In this document: in pieces, positions 9,426 to 17,223 of the stretch
Numbering within the stretch: the first letter of the stretch is position 1
How the letters are laid out: each line of letters opens with the position of its first letter
Source: Dysgonomonas sp. UBA7710
GTDB lineage: Bacteria; Bacteroidota; Bacteroidia; Bacteroidales; Dysgonomonadaceae
Length of the DNA: 64,000 nucleotides
Reading direction: 5' to 3'
NCBI RefSeq assembly: GCF_002482385.1
Contig: NZ_DLFW01000024.1
Coordinates: 185,423 to 249,422 of the forward strand
The notes under the pieces: model-generated
Told to the model about the DNA's origin: nothing
The model's input: only the letters and a program-made list of their open reading frames with translations
The model's database searches: none
Translations under genes and position numbers: made by a program

Positions 9426-11082
9426 ATTGTTGAAAAAAGGCCTGAAGACCGGATTATATGTGCTGCTGATATTCATTCTCGCTTTTGGCGGAATTATCGG
9501 CTACATGTATTTTTCAGCGGATATGTGTGTACCAGAAATAGAGGAAGAAGTCCCCCGCTACAAACTGACAGAAGAACCTGATTACCGTCAATGGGGTGAT
9601 AATTATCTCCGCAAGAGTGAAAGCGGATTGTGGGAACTGAAAGTCTCCGGTAGCGATTATGAACGGGGCATCGCCATAGGAGAGATGTCGAAAGACCTGC
9701 TATATTACCAGGAAAAAGTATTTGTAGACCAGATAAAGATACTTGTCCCATCCGAAAATTACCTGCGGTTCCTTGGCTTCTTTACCATCCTATACAACCG
9801 TAATCTGGGAAAGAATATACCTGAAGAATACAGACGCGAAATTTACGGGATATCCCATTCCTGTTCCGATGAATTCCATTATATCGGCACTCCCTACGAA
9901 AGACAGTTAAACTACCACGCCGCACATGATTTAGGACATGCCATGCAAGACTATATGCTCGTAGGATGCAGTTCCTTTGCTACATGGGGTACGGCAAGCG
10001 CCGATTCAACATTGGTAATCGGCCGCAATTTCGATTTTTATGCAGGGGATGATTTTGCAAAAAATAAAGAAGTACAGTTCTATGCGCCCGAAAAAGGTTA
10101 TAAATTCGTATCTGTAGCCTGGCCGGGGATGACCGGCGTATTATCGGGAATGAATGAGGAAGGGCTGACTGTAACAATTAATGCCGCAAAATCAACCATG
10201 CCTGCGTCCGCTAAAACGCCAATATCCATCCTTACAAGAGAGATATTGCAATATGCGTCAACAATTGAGGAAGCGTATGAGATTGCGAAAAAAAGAGAGA
10301 CTTTTGTATCCGAATCCATCCTTATAGGTTCAGCGAAAGACAAGAAAGCGGCCATTATAGAAAAATCGCCTGATAAAATAGGTTTATTCACTACCGATGA
10401 AGAACAAATTATATGTACCAATCATTTCCAATCCGAAATATTCGCTAAGGACGAGCGAAATCTCGAAAATATCCGTACAACAGACAGCCAATACCGTTTC
10501 CGGCGATTGACAGAGCTCCTTGATAAAAACAAACCTTTAGATGCGAAAAAAGCGGCCTCTATCCTTCGCAACACAAAAGGATCGGGAGATAAGGAAATAG
10601 GCCTGACAAACGAAATGGCAATCAATCAGTTTATCGCACACCACTCGGTCATATTTAAGCCCGAACAGCGAATAATATGGGTATCTACCCACCCCTGGCA
10701 AATGGGTAAATATGTAGCCTATGACCTGAATAAGATATTCGGGGAAGATACGGATTTCAGGAGAGAGGTATATTCCCCGGAATACACTATTCCCGAAGAT
10801 TCATTACTATATGGCGATATGTTCAATAACCTTATGGTATATAAGGAGCTGACGAAAGATATAAAAGCTAAGACAAAAGAGAAGAGTTCCGTATCTTCCG
10901 GAATATTAAATAAATATGAGGCTTCTAATCCCGAATATTATCATATGTACGAAATAATCGGGGATTATTACCTGTCGCAAGGAGAAATAAAGAAGGCGAA
11001 GGATTACTGGCAAAAAGCATTGACAAAAGAGATACCGAAAGTCTCCGAAAAGGAACGGATATTGAAAAAAATCAGGTCATAG
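9418..11082 (+). CDS. C45-type Ntn-hydrolase (acyl-CoA:6-APA acyltransferase family) with TPR-like tail
   Basis: 554 aa. An N-terminal hydrophobic helix (about 10-30) points to membrane anchoring with a periplasmic body. The autoprocessing nucleophile is probably Cys184 in VGCSSFATW, followed by the family stretch VIGRNFDFY and GMTGVLSGMNEEGLTVTINA. About 60 C-terminal residues (YYHMYEIIGDYYLSQGEIKKA) look like one TPR hairpin. C45/AAT enzymes hydrolyse or transfer amide- or ester-linked acyl groups, and homologues recur in flexirubin-type loci. A role in attaching or releasing the polyene acyl chain is plausible but inferred. It overlaps the preceding gene by 8 bp. Confidence 0.82.
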   Translation: MHKLLKKGLKTGLYVLLIFILAFGGIIGYMYFSADMCVPEIEEEVPRYKLTEEPDYRQWGDNYLRKSESGLWELKVSGSDYERGIAIGEMSKDLLYYQEKVFVDQIKILVPSENYLRFLGFFTILYNRNLGKNIPEEYRREIYGISHSCSDEFHYIGTPYERQLNYHAAHDLGHAMQDYMLVGCSSFATWGTASADSTLVIGRNFDFYAGDDFAKNKEVQFYAPEKGYKFVSVAWPGMTGVLSGMNEEGLTVTINAAKSTMPASAKTPISILTREILQYASTIEEAYEIAKKRETFVSESILIGSAKDKKAAIIEKSPDKIGLFTTDEEQIICTNHFQSEIFAKDERNLENIRTTDSQYRFRRLTELLDKNKPLDAKKAASILRNTKGSGDKEIGLTNEMAINQFIAHHSVIFKPEQRIIWVSTHPWQMGKYVAYDLNKIFGEDTDFRREVYSPEYTIPEDSLLYGDMFNNLMVYKELTKDIKAKTKEKSSVSSGILNKYEASNPEYYHMYEIIGDYYLSQGEIKKAKDYWQKALTKEIPKVSEKERILKKIRS

Positions 11083-11177
11083 ACCTATTTATTACTTTGT
11101 TTAGATTAAATACAACAAGCACTTAGATTGAAGTTATATATCATTAAATACTTTCTTTTGCTTAAAATGACAACCCA

Positions 11178-12476
11178 ATGAAAAAGCACCCCGACATACA
11201 ATTTCAGCCTGCTATCAAAATCAAAGAATATCAGGAAACGAAATTACAAGCTGCTCTGCAATACCTAAAAGAACACTCTGCTTTTTATCAAAGGATGTTC
11301 GAAGAACAGAATATTGACATAAACGGGATCAAGACAATTGAAGATCTACGGCAATTGCCCGTCACCACGAAGAATGACCTGCAAAAATACAGTGAAGATT
11401 TTATTTGTGTAGAGAAGTCCCGGATTATCGATTATGTAACTACATCGGGGACTCTGGGCGATCCCATCACATTTGTTCTCACCAGCAAAGATCTCGACCG
11501 CCTCGCCTATAACGAATACCTGTCTTTTACCACCGCAGGATTTACCAAAGATGACATCATGCAATTGATGACAACTATAGACCGCCGTTTCATGGCCGGG
11601 CTGGCTTATTTCCTCGGAGCGCGCGAACTGGGCATGGGTGTTGCCCGTGTGGGAAACGGAATACCCGAACTTCAATGGGATACAATAGAACGGATACAGC
11701 CCACATGCGGGATAGCAGTCCCCTCATTCCTTATAAAGCTGATAGATTTTGCCGAAAAAAATAAGATCGATTATAACAACAGCTCTGTAAAGAAATGCCT
11801 TTGCATAGGAGAATCTTTACGCAAAGAGAACTTCGAACTAAATACTTTGGGTAGACGCATCCAGGAAAAATGGAGTTCCATGCAATTATACTCCACGTAT
11901 GCCTCTACCGAAATGCAGGCATCATTCACGGAATGCGACGGCTTTTGCGGCGGCCACCTACAGCCGGAACTGATTATAGTGGAATTTCTGGACGATAACG
12001 ACAATCCTGTCGGAGAAGGCGAGTCCGGAGAAGTCACGATTACTACTCTGGGAGTGGAAGGTATGCCCCTCCTGCGTTTCAAGACAGGGGATGTATGCTA
12101 TCACTATACCGAACCTTGCAGCTGTGGCAGGAATACCACACGCCTGAGCAGCGTATTGGGACGCAGAGGCCAAATGATAAAATATAAGGGAACCACACTT
12201 TATCCACCGGCCTTATTCGATATACTGGACAATATACCTCATATCAAGAACTATGTAGTTGAAGTATTTACCAACGATCTGGGAACAGACGAAATACTAG
12301 TGCGGGTAGGCTGTGATGAAAACAGGAGCGAAGCTTTTATAAAAGAAATCAAGGACTTGTTCAGATCAAAGGTTAGAGTTGCTCCAAACATAACTTTCGA
12401 ATCCCCTGAATATATTGCGCAGATTCAGACTCCGCCTATGAGCCGGAAAGCTGTTAAATTTATAGATTTACGGTAA
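11178..12476 (+). CDS. Phenylacetate-CoA-ligase-like AMP-forming ligase
   Basis: Adenylating enzyme of the PaaK group, 432 aa. The ATP-binding motif is TSGTLGDP at 89-96. The adenylation core continues through LRFKTGDVC, and a C-terminal lid domain follows GRRGQMIKYKGTTLYP. Cysteines near CDGFCGG and CSCGRN suggest a structural zinc site. In flexirubin/aryl-polyene loci such ligases activate the aromatic starter (a cinnamate or benzoate derivative) for loading on an ACP. It stands 95 bp after the C45 gene without overlap, so it is probably the last gene of the pigment operon, though a promoter of its own cannot be excluded. Confidence 0.86.
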   Translation: MKKHPDIQFQPAIKIKEYQETKLQAALQYLKEHSAFYQRMFEEQNIDINGIKTIEDLRQLPVTTKNDLQKYSEDFICVEKSRIIDYVTTSGTLGDPITFVLTSKDLDRLAYNEYLSFTTAGFTKDDIMQLMTTIDRRFMAGLAYFLGARELGMGVARVGNGIPELQWDTIERIQPTCGIAVPSFLIKLIDFAEKNKIDYNNSSVKKCLCIGESLRKENFELNTLGRRIQEKWSSMQLYSTYASTEMQASFTECDGFCGGHLQPELIIVEFLDDNDNPVGEGESGEVTITTLGVEGMPLLRFKTGDVCYHYTEPCSCGRNTTRLSSVLGRRGQMIKYKGTTLYPPALFDILDNIPHIKNYVVEVFTNDLGTDEILVRVGCDENRSEAFIKEIKDLFRSKVRVAPNITFESPEYIAQIQTPPMSRKAVKFIDLR

Positions 12477-12480
12477 TTCT

Positions 12481-12511
12481 TTTGATAAGAAGAGGCTTTT
12501 TCTTACATTTG
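12481..12511 (+). promoter_or_regulatory. Bacteroidota-type promoter for the gene at 12542
   Basis: TTTG (12481-12484), 19 bases, then TACATTTG (12504-12511), an exact match to the -33/-7 consensus of the Bacteroidota housekeeping sigma factor. Transcription would start about 25 bp before the ATG. It separates the pigment operon from the next gene. Confidence 0.75.
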
Positions 12512-12541
12512 GTATAAAATCACTAATAAAATCTTATTTAT

Positions 12542-13126
12542 ATGAAAAAATTAGTTTTACTTATCGCCCTATTGGCCAGCGTATGCGGTTTTGCACAAAA
12601 AAAAGAGGTTTTAAAAGACATTGAAGCTATTAATTTCTACGGAGTTGATTTTTCGCATGCGAAGGTATATGGTGCAAAAGAATCCGGTGAACATTTTAAA
12701 TATGCTTTTCAGGATATAAACAATCTATTCATTACAGAAGCAAAAAAATATGACATTGCTAAGTATTTGAGAAAAAGGGTTCTGGGTATTTATGTTGATG
12801 ATGTTAAAGCACGTATATCAGATCTTAAAGCGGACAATATATTTACTACTGACGCTGCATATCAGCTAGAGGACAACACAATAAAAGACATCATAAAATC
12901 CCTTTCGATAAAAGAGACTGATGGCACGGGGGTAATCATCATAGCAGAAAGATTAAGTAAGGCAAAAAACAGAGGATACTTCGATGTCGTATTTTTTGAT
13001 ATAAAAACCCGTAATATCATTGATAGCTGGAAATCTGATGGTAAGGCGCAGGGATTCGGCCTTCGCAATTTCTGGGCTCACTCGGTACGCGAAGTACTGA
13101 AATTCAGCGAATCTGCATTGAAATAA
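12542..13126 (+). CDS. Secreted protein of unknown function
   Basis: 194 aa with a clear signal peptide ending GFAQ near residue 19. I do not recognise a family. The mature protein is a mix of predicted helices and strands with no cysteines or obvious active-site motif; the stretches GTGVIIIAERL and YFDVVFFDIKTRNII look like a buried beta sheet. It has its own strong promoter and is probably monocistronic, so it need not belong to the pigment locus. Periplasmic location is the only firm prediction. Confidence 0.75.
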   Translation: MKKLVLLIALLASVCGFAQKKEVLKDIEAINFYGVDFSHAKVYGAKESGEHFKYAFQDINNLFITEAKKYDIAKYLRKRVLGIYVDDVKARISDLKADNIFTTDAAYQLEDNTIKDIIKSLSIKETDGTGVIIIAERLSKAKNRGYFDVVFFDIKTRNIIDSWKSDGKAQGFGLRNFWAHSVREVLKFSESALK

Positions 13127-13182
13127 GAGTCCTGTATTCGTACCAGAGCCTTTTTGTTTATTCAAATAACAACCTAATTAAT

Positions 13183-13229
13183 AACGATTTAAATCTTTCA
13201 GACAATAGTCCTGAAAGATTTAAATCGTT
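13183..13229. terminator. Perfect 19-bp inverted repeat
   Basis: AACGATTTAAATCTTTCAG (13183-13201), a 9-base loop, and its exact complement (13211-13229). It lies 57 bp after the stop of the secreted protein gene. Only a short T-rich stretch follows, so it may be a transcript-end hairpin rather than a classical intrinsic terminator. Confidence 0.5.
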
Positions 13230-13235
13230 TATAGA

Positions 13236-13470
13236 ATAATCGTTTGGCATAGGCTCATAGTTAAAAGTAAAACTTTGTTTCACAGTATAGATAAATATAA
13301 AATCATTGCTGGAACCGGCATGTACGAGAACATCAAAAGTAGGAACTTTTGTTTGAACACAATGCAGGCAGCGCCTATGCCGAACCAAGAGAAGAAAATA
13401 TAAATTCCATGTATTATGCCGATCAGTATTTGAAAACTTTATCTATATATTTAGCTGATAGTTGATAGTT
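13236..13470 (+). pseudogene. Possible decayed coding remnant
   Basis: Two neighbouring frames hold protein-like stretches that do not join. One reads KYKIIAGTGMYENIK near 13290-13335; the other, after a stop near 13337, reads GSAYAEPREENINSMYYADQ near 13370-13430 and closes with TGA at 13464-13466. The first resembles the glycine-rich G-T-G-x-Y-x-x-I-K hairpin of small beta-barrel proteins. This fits a frameshifted gene in decay, but the stretches are short and chance is possible. Confidence 0.3.
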
Positions 13471-13486
13471 CTTTGATACTTTTAAA

Positions 13487-13712
13487 TGAAGCCGTCCAGA
13501 CTTTTCAAAAAAAGTTTCTTTTTATCTGTTTTTATTCTCTTTGTCATGTTGAACGGTAGTGAATTGAAAATCGACGGAGTCAAAATCGTTGAAGCGAGAC
13601 AAGGCAAACATCCCCTGAAACGAGATTCTTCGTACCTCAGAAACAACGTTCGGCAGAGCGAAGCGGAGCCAATGACAAAATAATACTAAAATAAAAAGTC
13701 CTGACGACTTTA
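13487..13712. repeat. Composite inverted-repeat element containing the GTCAT palindrome, copy 1
   Basis: The outer ends (13487-13506 and 13693-13712) are imperfect inverted repeats matching at about 15 of 20 positions. Inside lies a palindromic unit that begins TTTGTCATGTTGAACGG and ends GCGGAGCCAATGACAAA. The right half matches the unit inside 60317-60501 almost exactly, in the opposite orientation. A 65-codon open frame across it is a by-product of the repeat. Confidence 0.6.
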
Positions 13713-14159
13713 ATGTATAAGTTTTTAGTATCCTGGTTTATCAGAGGATAAAAAATAAAGGAATAAAAATAGTGCAAAATGTGTCAAGTTTGTCAAGTTT
13801 TTATATAGTGTCCTTCTGTAAATTTTTGTACACTTGTGGTAAAGAAAAATTTATCCCCTAAGTACATAAGAATAAAAAACATGAAAAAAGTGTCAAGTTT
13901 GTCAGATTTTAACAAGTATAAGTTTTAAGTAAATAAGTAAAGAATTATGTGTTACTTCTCCCTGCAAGCAGCAACGAGCTACAAATTTTTATCAGCCCGC
14001 ATTGCTAAAGGCTAAAAGCGATTGGCTAATAGCAGGAAATAATGACAATAAAAAAATAGTGTAAAATGTGTAAAGTTTGTCAAGTTTTTATTAACTCACA
14101 CCTTGTAAAACACGGTGAGAAAATGATAAGTTGGTATATCAATATAAAATAATAATACT
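13713..14159. repeat. AT-rich gap with three short direct repeats
   Basis: The word GTGTCAAGTTTGTCAAG, or a close variant, occurs three times: near 13781-13799, 13890-13905 and 14067-14086. Two copies are preceded by ATAGTG(C/T)AAAAT. No coding potential or clear promoter is visible otherwise in this stretch upstream of pepP. Confidence 0.55.
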
Positions 14160-15533
14160 ATGTTTTCAAAAGAAACCTACATCAACCGCCGCAACCAATT
14201 GAAAAAAACAATAGGTTCCGGTATTCTATTATTTCTCGGAAACGACGAGTCCGGAATGAATTATGAAGATAACACCTACCCTTTCCGTCAGGATTCCACA
14301 TTCCTCTATTTCTTCGGGCTTCCATATGCCGGATTGGCCGCAGTTATCAATATAGATGAAGATAAGGAGATTATCTTCGGAGATGAGCTTACTATCGACC
14401 AGATAGTATGGATGGGTACACAGCCTACCTTAAAGGAAAAGAGCGAGAGAGTCGGGGTTGCTAATACCCGGCCTTATTCTTCTCTAGGCGATTATCTGTC
14501 AAAAGCGGCAACTAAAGGACAGAAAGTGCATTACCTGCCAACTTACAGAGCAGAACATAAACTCAGGCTAATGGACTGGACGGGTCTTAAACCTGCACAA
14601 CAAGAGGCCTCTCTCCCATTTATTCAGGGTGTAGTAAATCAACGCATCTATAAATCGGAAGAAGAAATCGCTGAAATAGAAAAAGCCTGTGATATTACAG
14701 CCGATATGCACATTACCGCGATAAAGAAAGTCCGTGTAGGGATGAAAGAATATGAGGTAATGGCTGCTCTGGAAGAAGTAGCCTATGCTGCCGGAGGAAG
14801 ACTCTCCTTCCCTACTATCGCCACAGTAAACGGGCAAACATTACACAATCATTATCACGGAAATACGGTAAAAGAAGGAGATATGTTCCTCATTGATGCC
14901 GGTGCGGAGACCGAAATGGGCTATGCAGGCGATATGTCGTCTACTATACCTGCCGGAAAGAAATTCTCATCCCGCCAGAAAGATGTATATGATATTCAGG
15001 TAGCTTCACATATTGCATCGGTAGAAGCATTACGGCCGGGTATCCCGTTCAGGGAAGTATATGAACTTTCGGCGAAGGTCATATGCGAAGGGATGAAATC
15101 GCTGGGCCTGATGAAAGGCGATATGGACGAAGCTGTACAGGCCGGTGCTCATGCGATGTTTTTCCAGTGCGGACTGGGACATATGATGGGACTGGATGTA
15201 CATGATATGGAGAATCTGGGTGAAGTTTGGGTCGGATACAACGGAGAGCCCAAAAGTACGCAATTCGGACGGAAATCGTTACGTTTGGGACGGAAACTGG
15301 AACCTGGTTTTGTTCTTACTATCGAGCCGGGTATCTATTTTATTCCCGAACTTATAGATTTATGGAAAGGTGAAAAGAAATTCGAAGAATTCATCAATTA
15401 CGACAAGCTGGAGGCATACCGCGATTTTGGCGGATTGCGTAACGAAGAAGACTTTCTTATTACAGAAACAGGTTCCCGCAGATTAGGTAAAAAGATACCA
15501 TTGACTACCGAAGAAGTAGAAGCTTTAAGATAA
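14160..15533 (+). CDS. pepP: Xaa-Pro aminopeptidase (M24B)
   Basis: Cytoplasmic metallopeptidase that removes N-terminal residues preceding proline. Two domains are visible: the N-terminal AMP_N creatinase-like domain (residues 1 to about 150) and the pita-bread M24 catalytic domain. Metal ligands are recognisable in LIDAGAETEMGYAGDMSS, GLGHMMGLDVHD, TIEPGIYF and the terminal E-D-x-L-I-T-E segment. The length of 457 aa is normal for PepP. It is followed after 2 bp by the EamA transporter, so the two are probably co-transcribed. Confidence 0.92.
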   Translation: MFSKETYINRRNQLKKTIGSGILLFLGNDESGMNYEDNTYPFRQDSTFLYFFGLPYAGLAAVINIDEDKEIIFGDELTIDQIVWMGTQPTLKEKSERVGVANTRPYSSLGDYLSKAATKGQKVHYLPTYRAEHKLRLMDWTGLKPAQQEASLPFIQGVVNQRIYKSEEEIAEIEKACDITADMHITAIKKVRVGMKEYEVMAALEEVAYAAGGRLSFPTIATVNGQTLHNHYHGNTVKEGDMFLIDAGAETEMGYAGDMSSTIPAGKKFSSRQKDVYDIQVASHIASVEALRPGIPFREVYELSAKVICEGMKSLGLMKGDMDEAVQAGAHAMFFQCGLGHMMGLDVHDMENLGEVWVGYNGEPKSTQFGRKSLRLGRKLEPGFVLTIEPGIYFIPELIDLWKGEKKFEEFINYDKLEAYRDFGGLRNEEDFLITETGSRRLGKKIPLTTEEVEALR

Positions 15534-15535
15534 CG

Positions 15536-16441
15536 ATGCAGGACAGCAATAAAGCGCTTATTTATGGCGGCATTGCCGTATTAAGCTGGTCTACAGTAGC
15601 TACGATGTTTAAAATGGCGCTGAAGTATTTCTCTCATTTCGAGATGCTTTTGGTTGCCAGTTTTACCGCGCTACTTATATTCAGCATAGCAATGACTATT
15701 CTGAAAAAATGGACAGACCTGCAAACTCTCCCTGCCAGACAGTGGGGATGGTTTGCATTGGTCGGCTTATTGAATCCTGTAGCATACTATCTGGTTCTTT
15801 TCAAATCGTATGCCTTATTGCCAGCGCAGGTAGCACAACCGATAAACTATGCCTGGCCGATTGTATTACTCGTTTTGCTGGCTATAATTGCCCGCCAGCC
15901 AATACCTAAGATGAAGTATATCGGTATGGCACTATCTCTCGGAGGAGTAGCTCTTATATCGTTAGGTTCGGGTGGTATAAGCGGGCAGAGTTTACCTATT
16001 ACAGGATTGCTACTTGCCTTTCTTAGTGCATTTTTATGGGCAACTTATTGGATAGTAAACAATCAGAACAAAAAAGTGGATGGAATAGTTGCATTATTCC
16101 TCAGCTTCCTGTTTGGCTCGTTATATTTACTGATAGGAGCTTTGTTTGCAGGAGTCAGTCTGAATTCTGTGCCCGGAATATTATCCAGCATTTATGTAGG
16201 TGCTTTTGAGATGGGGATACCGTTCATCTTTTTCGGGCTGGCTATCAGGAAAACGAATAACCCGGCTCTGGTGAATCAGATGTGCTATTTATCGCCGTTT
16301 ATTTCCCTTTTCCTGATTCATCTGATATTAGGGGAGCAAATATACGTGACTACATATCTGGGATTATTTCTGATTGTATTTGGTATCATATTCAATGAAT
16401 ACCTGACAAAGTATTTACGTAAAAGGCTATTGACTAAATAA
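15536..16441 (+). CDS. EamA/DMT-family transporter
   Basis: 301 aa with about ten transmembrane helices arranged as two EamA repeats (roughly 5-140 and 155-290). It has the typical opening of a helix with a SWSTVATMFK turn and the inner repeat LWATYWIVNNQN. DMT exporters move amino acids, nucleosides or other small metabolites; the substrate cannot be assigned. It begins 2 bp after pepP, so translation is probably coupled, and ends at the shared terminator. Confidence 0.85.
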   Translation: MQDSNKALIYGGIAVLSWSTVATMFKMALKYFSHFEMLLVASFTALLIFSIAMTILKKWTDLQTLPARQWGWFALVGLLNPVAYYLVLFKSYALLPAQVAQPINYAWPIVLLVLLAIIARQPIPKMKYIGMALSLGGVALISLGSGGISGQSLPITGLLLAFLSAFLWATYWIVNNQNKKVDGIVALFLSFLFGSLYLLIGALFAGVSLNSVPGILSSIYVGAFEMGIPFIFFGLAIRKTNNPALVNQMCYLSPFISLFLIHLILGEQIYVTTYLGLFLIVFGIIFNEYLTKYLRKRLLTK

Positions 16442-16467
16442 AAAAAGCCGGAATCAACCGGCTTTTT
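16442..16467. terminator. Bidirectional intrinsic terminator
   Basis: A perfect 10-bp stem AAAAAGCCGG / CCGGCTTTTT around a 6-base loop. It lies between the convergent EamA transporter and rprY genes and can serve both strands. Confidence 0.9.
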
Positions 16468-16487
16468 ACACTATATTCGGACTGATA

Positions 16488-17201
16488 TTATTCAGCACCT
16501 TCTTCTTCATTCACCGGGGCAATCAGTTTATAACCTTTACCGTGGATATTGATAATCTCAATACTTGGATCAGGTTTCAACAGTTTACGCAACTTTGTGA
16601 TATACACGTCCATGCTACGGGCATTGAAATAGTTATCATCAACCCAGATTTGTTTCAGGGCATGATTTCTTTCCAATATGTCGTTAGCATGAGCACACAA
16701 CAGAGCTAATAGTTCTGCTTCTTTAGTGGTCAGTTTAGTACTTTCACCATTGATAGTCAGAATTTGCTTTTGAGTATCAAAGTTCATATTACCGAATTGG
16801 TAAACCTGTTGTTCTTTGCTCCTCTTTCCTTTTACACGACGGAAGATAGCCTCGATACGAAGAACAAGTTCTTCCATGCTGAACGGTTTTGTAATATAGT
16901 CGTCAGCTCCGGCCTTAAAGCCTTCAAGGATATCATCCTTCATATTCTTAGCTGTTAAGAATATGATCGGAATTTCTGTATTGATTGCTCTGATTTCTTT
17001 TACCAGAGTGATACCGTCTTTTTTAGGCATCATCACATCCAGAATACACAGATCGTACTTTTCTTTTACAAATCCTTTGTATCCAACTTCTCCATCAATG
17101 TAAAGGTCAGTGTCGTAACCTTTTGCCTGAAGATACTCTCTTAGCAGCATACCAAGATTCTCATCATCTTCACATAAAAATAATTTCAATTTTTCTTCCA
17201 T
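16488..17201 (-). CDS. rprY: OmpR-family response regulator RprY
   Basis: 237 aa. The receiver domain has acidic residues E11-D12-D13, phosphoacceptor Asp55 (CILDVMMPK) and FLTAKN with the conserved Thr and Lys; the C-terminal OmpR/PhoB winged helix includes TTKEAELLALL and the DVYITKLRKLL recognition region. It follows the kinase gene by 22 bp. Length, order and the partner's architecture match the RprX/RprY pair described in Bacteroides fragilis. Gene targets cannot be read from the sequence. Confidence 0.88.
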   Translation of the reverse strand: MEEKLKLFLCEDDENLGMLLREYLQAKGYDTDLYIDGEVGYKGFVKEKYDLCILDVMMPKKDGITLVKEIRAINTEIPIIFLTAKNMKDDILEGFKAGADDYITKPFSMEELVLRIEAIFRRVKGKRSKEQQVYQFGNMNFDTQKQILTINGESTKLTTKEAELLALLCAHANDILERNHALKQIWVDDNYFNARSMDVYITKLRKLLKPDPSIEIINIHGKGYKLIAPVNEEEGAE

Positions 17202-17223
17202 AACTTACTTATTTACATACAAT

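Noticed and set aside
13486..13683. 65-codon frame
   Set aside because: It coincides with the composite repeat element and reads through its palindrome.
13487..14092. Clustered repeats that might be a CRISPR array
   Set aside because: Repeat spacing is irregular and there are no cas genes; the repeats also occur singly elsewhere.
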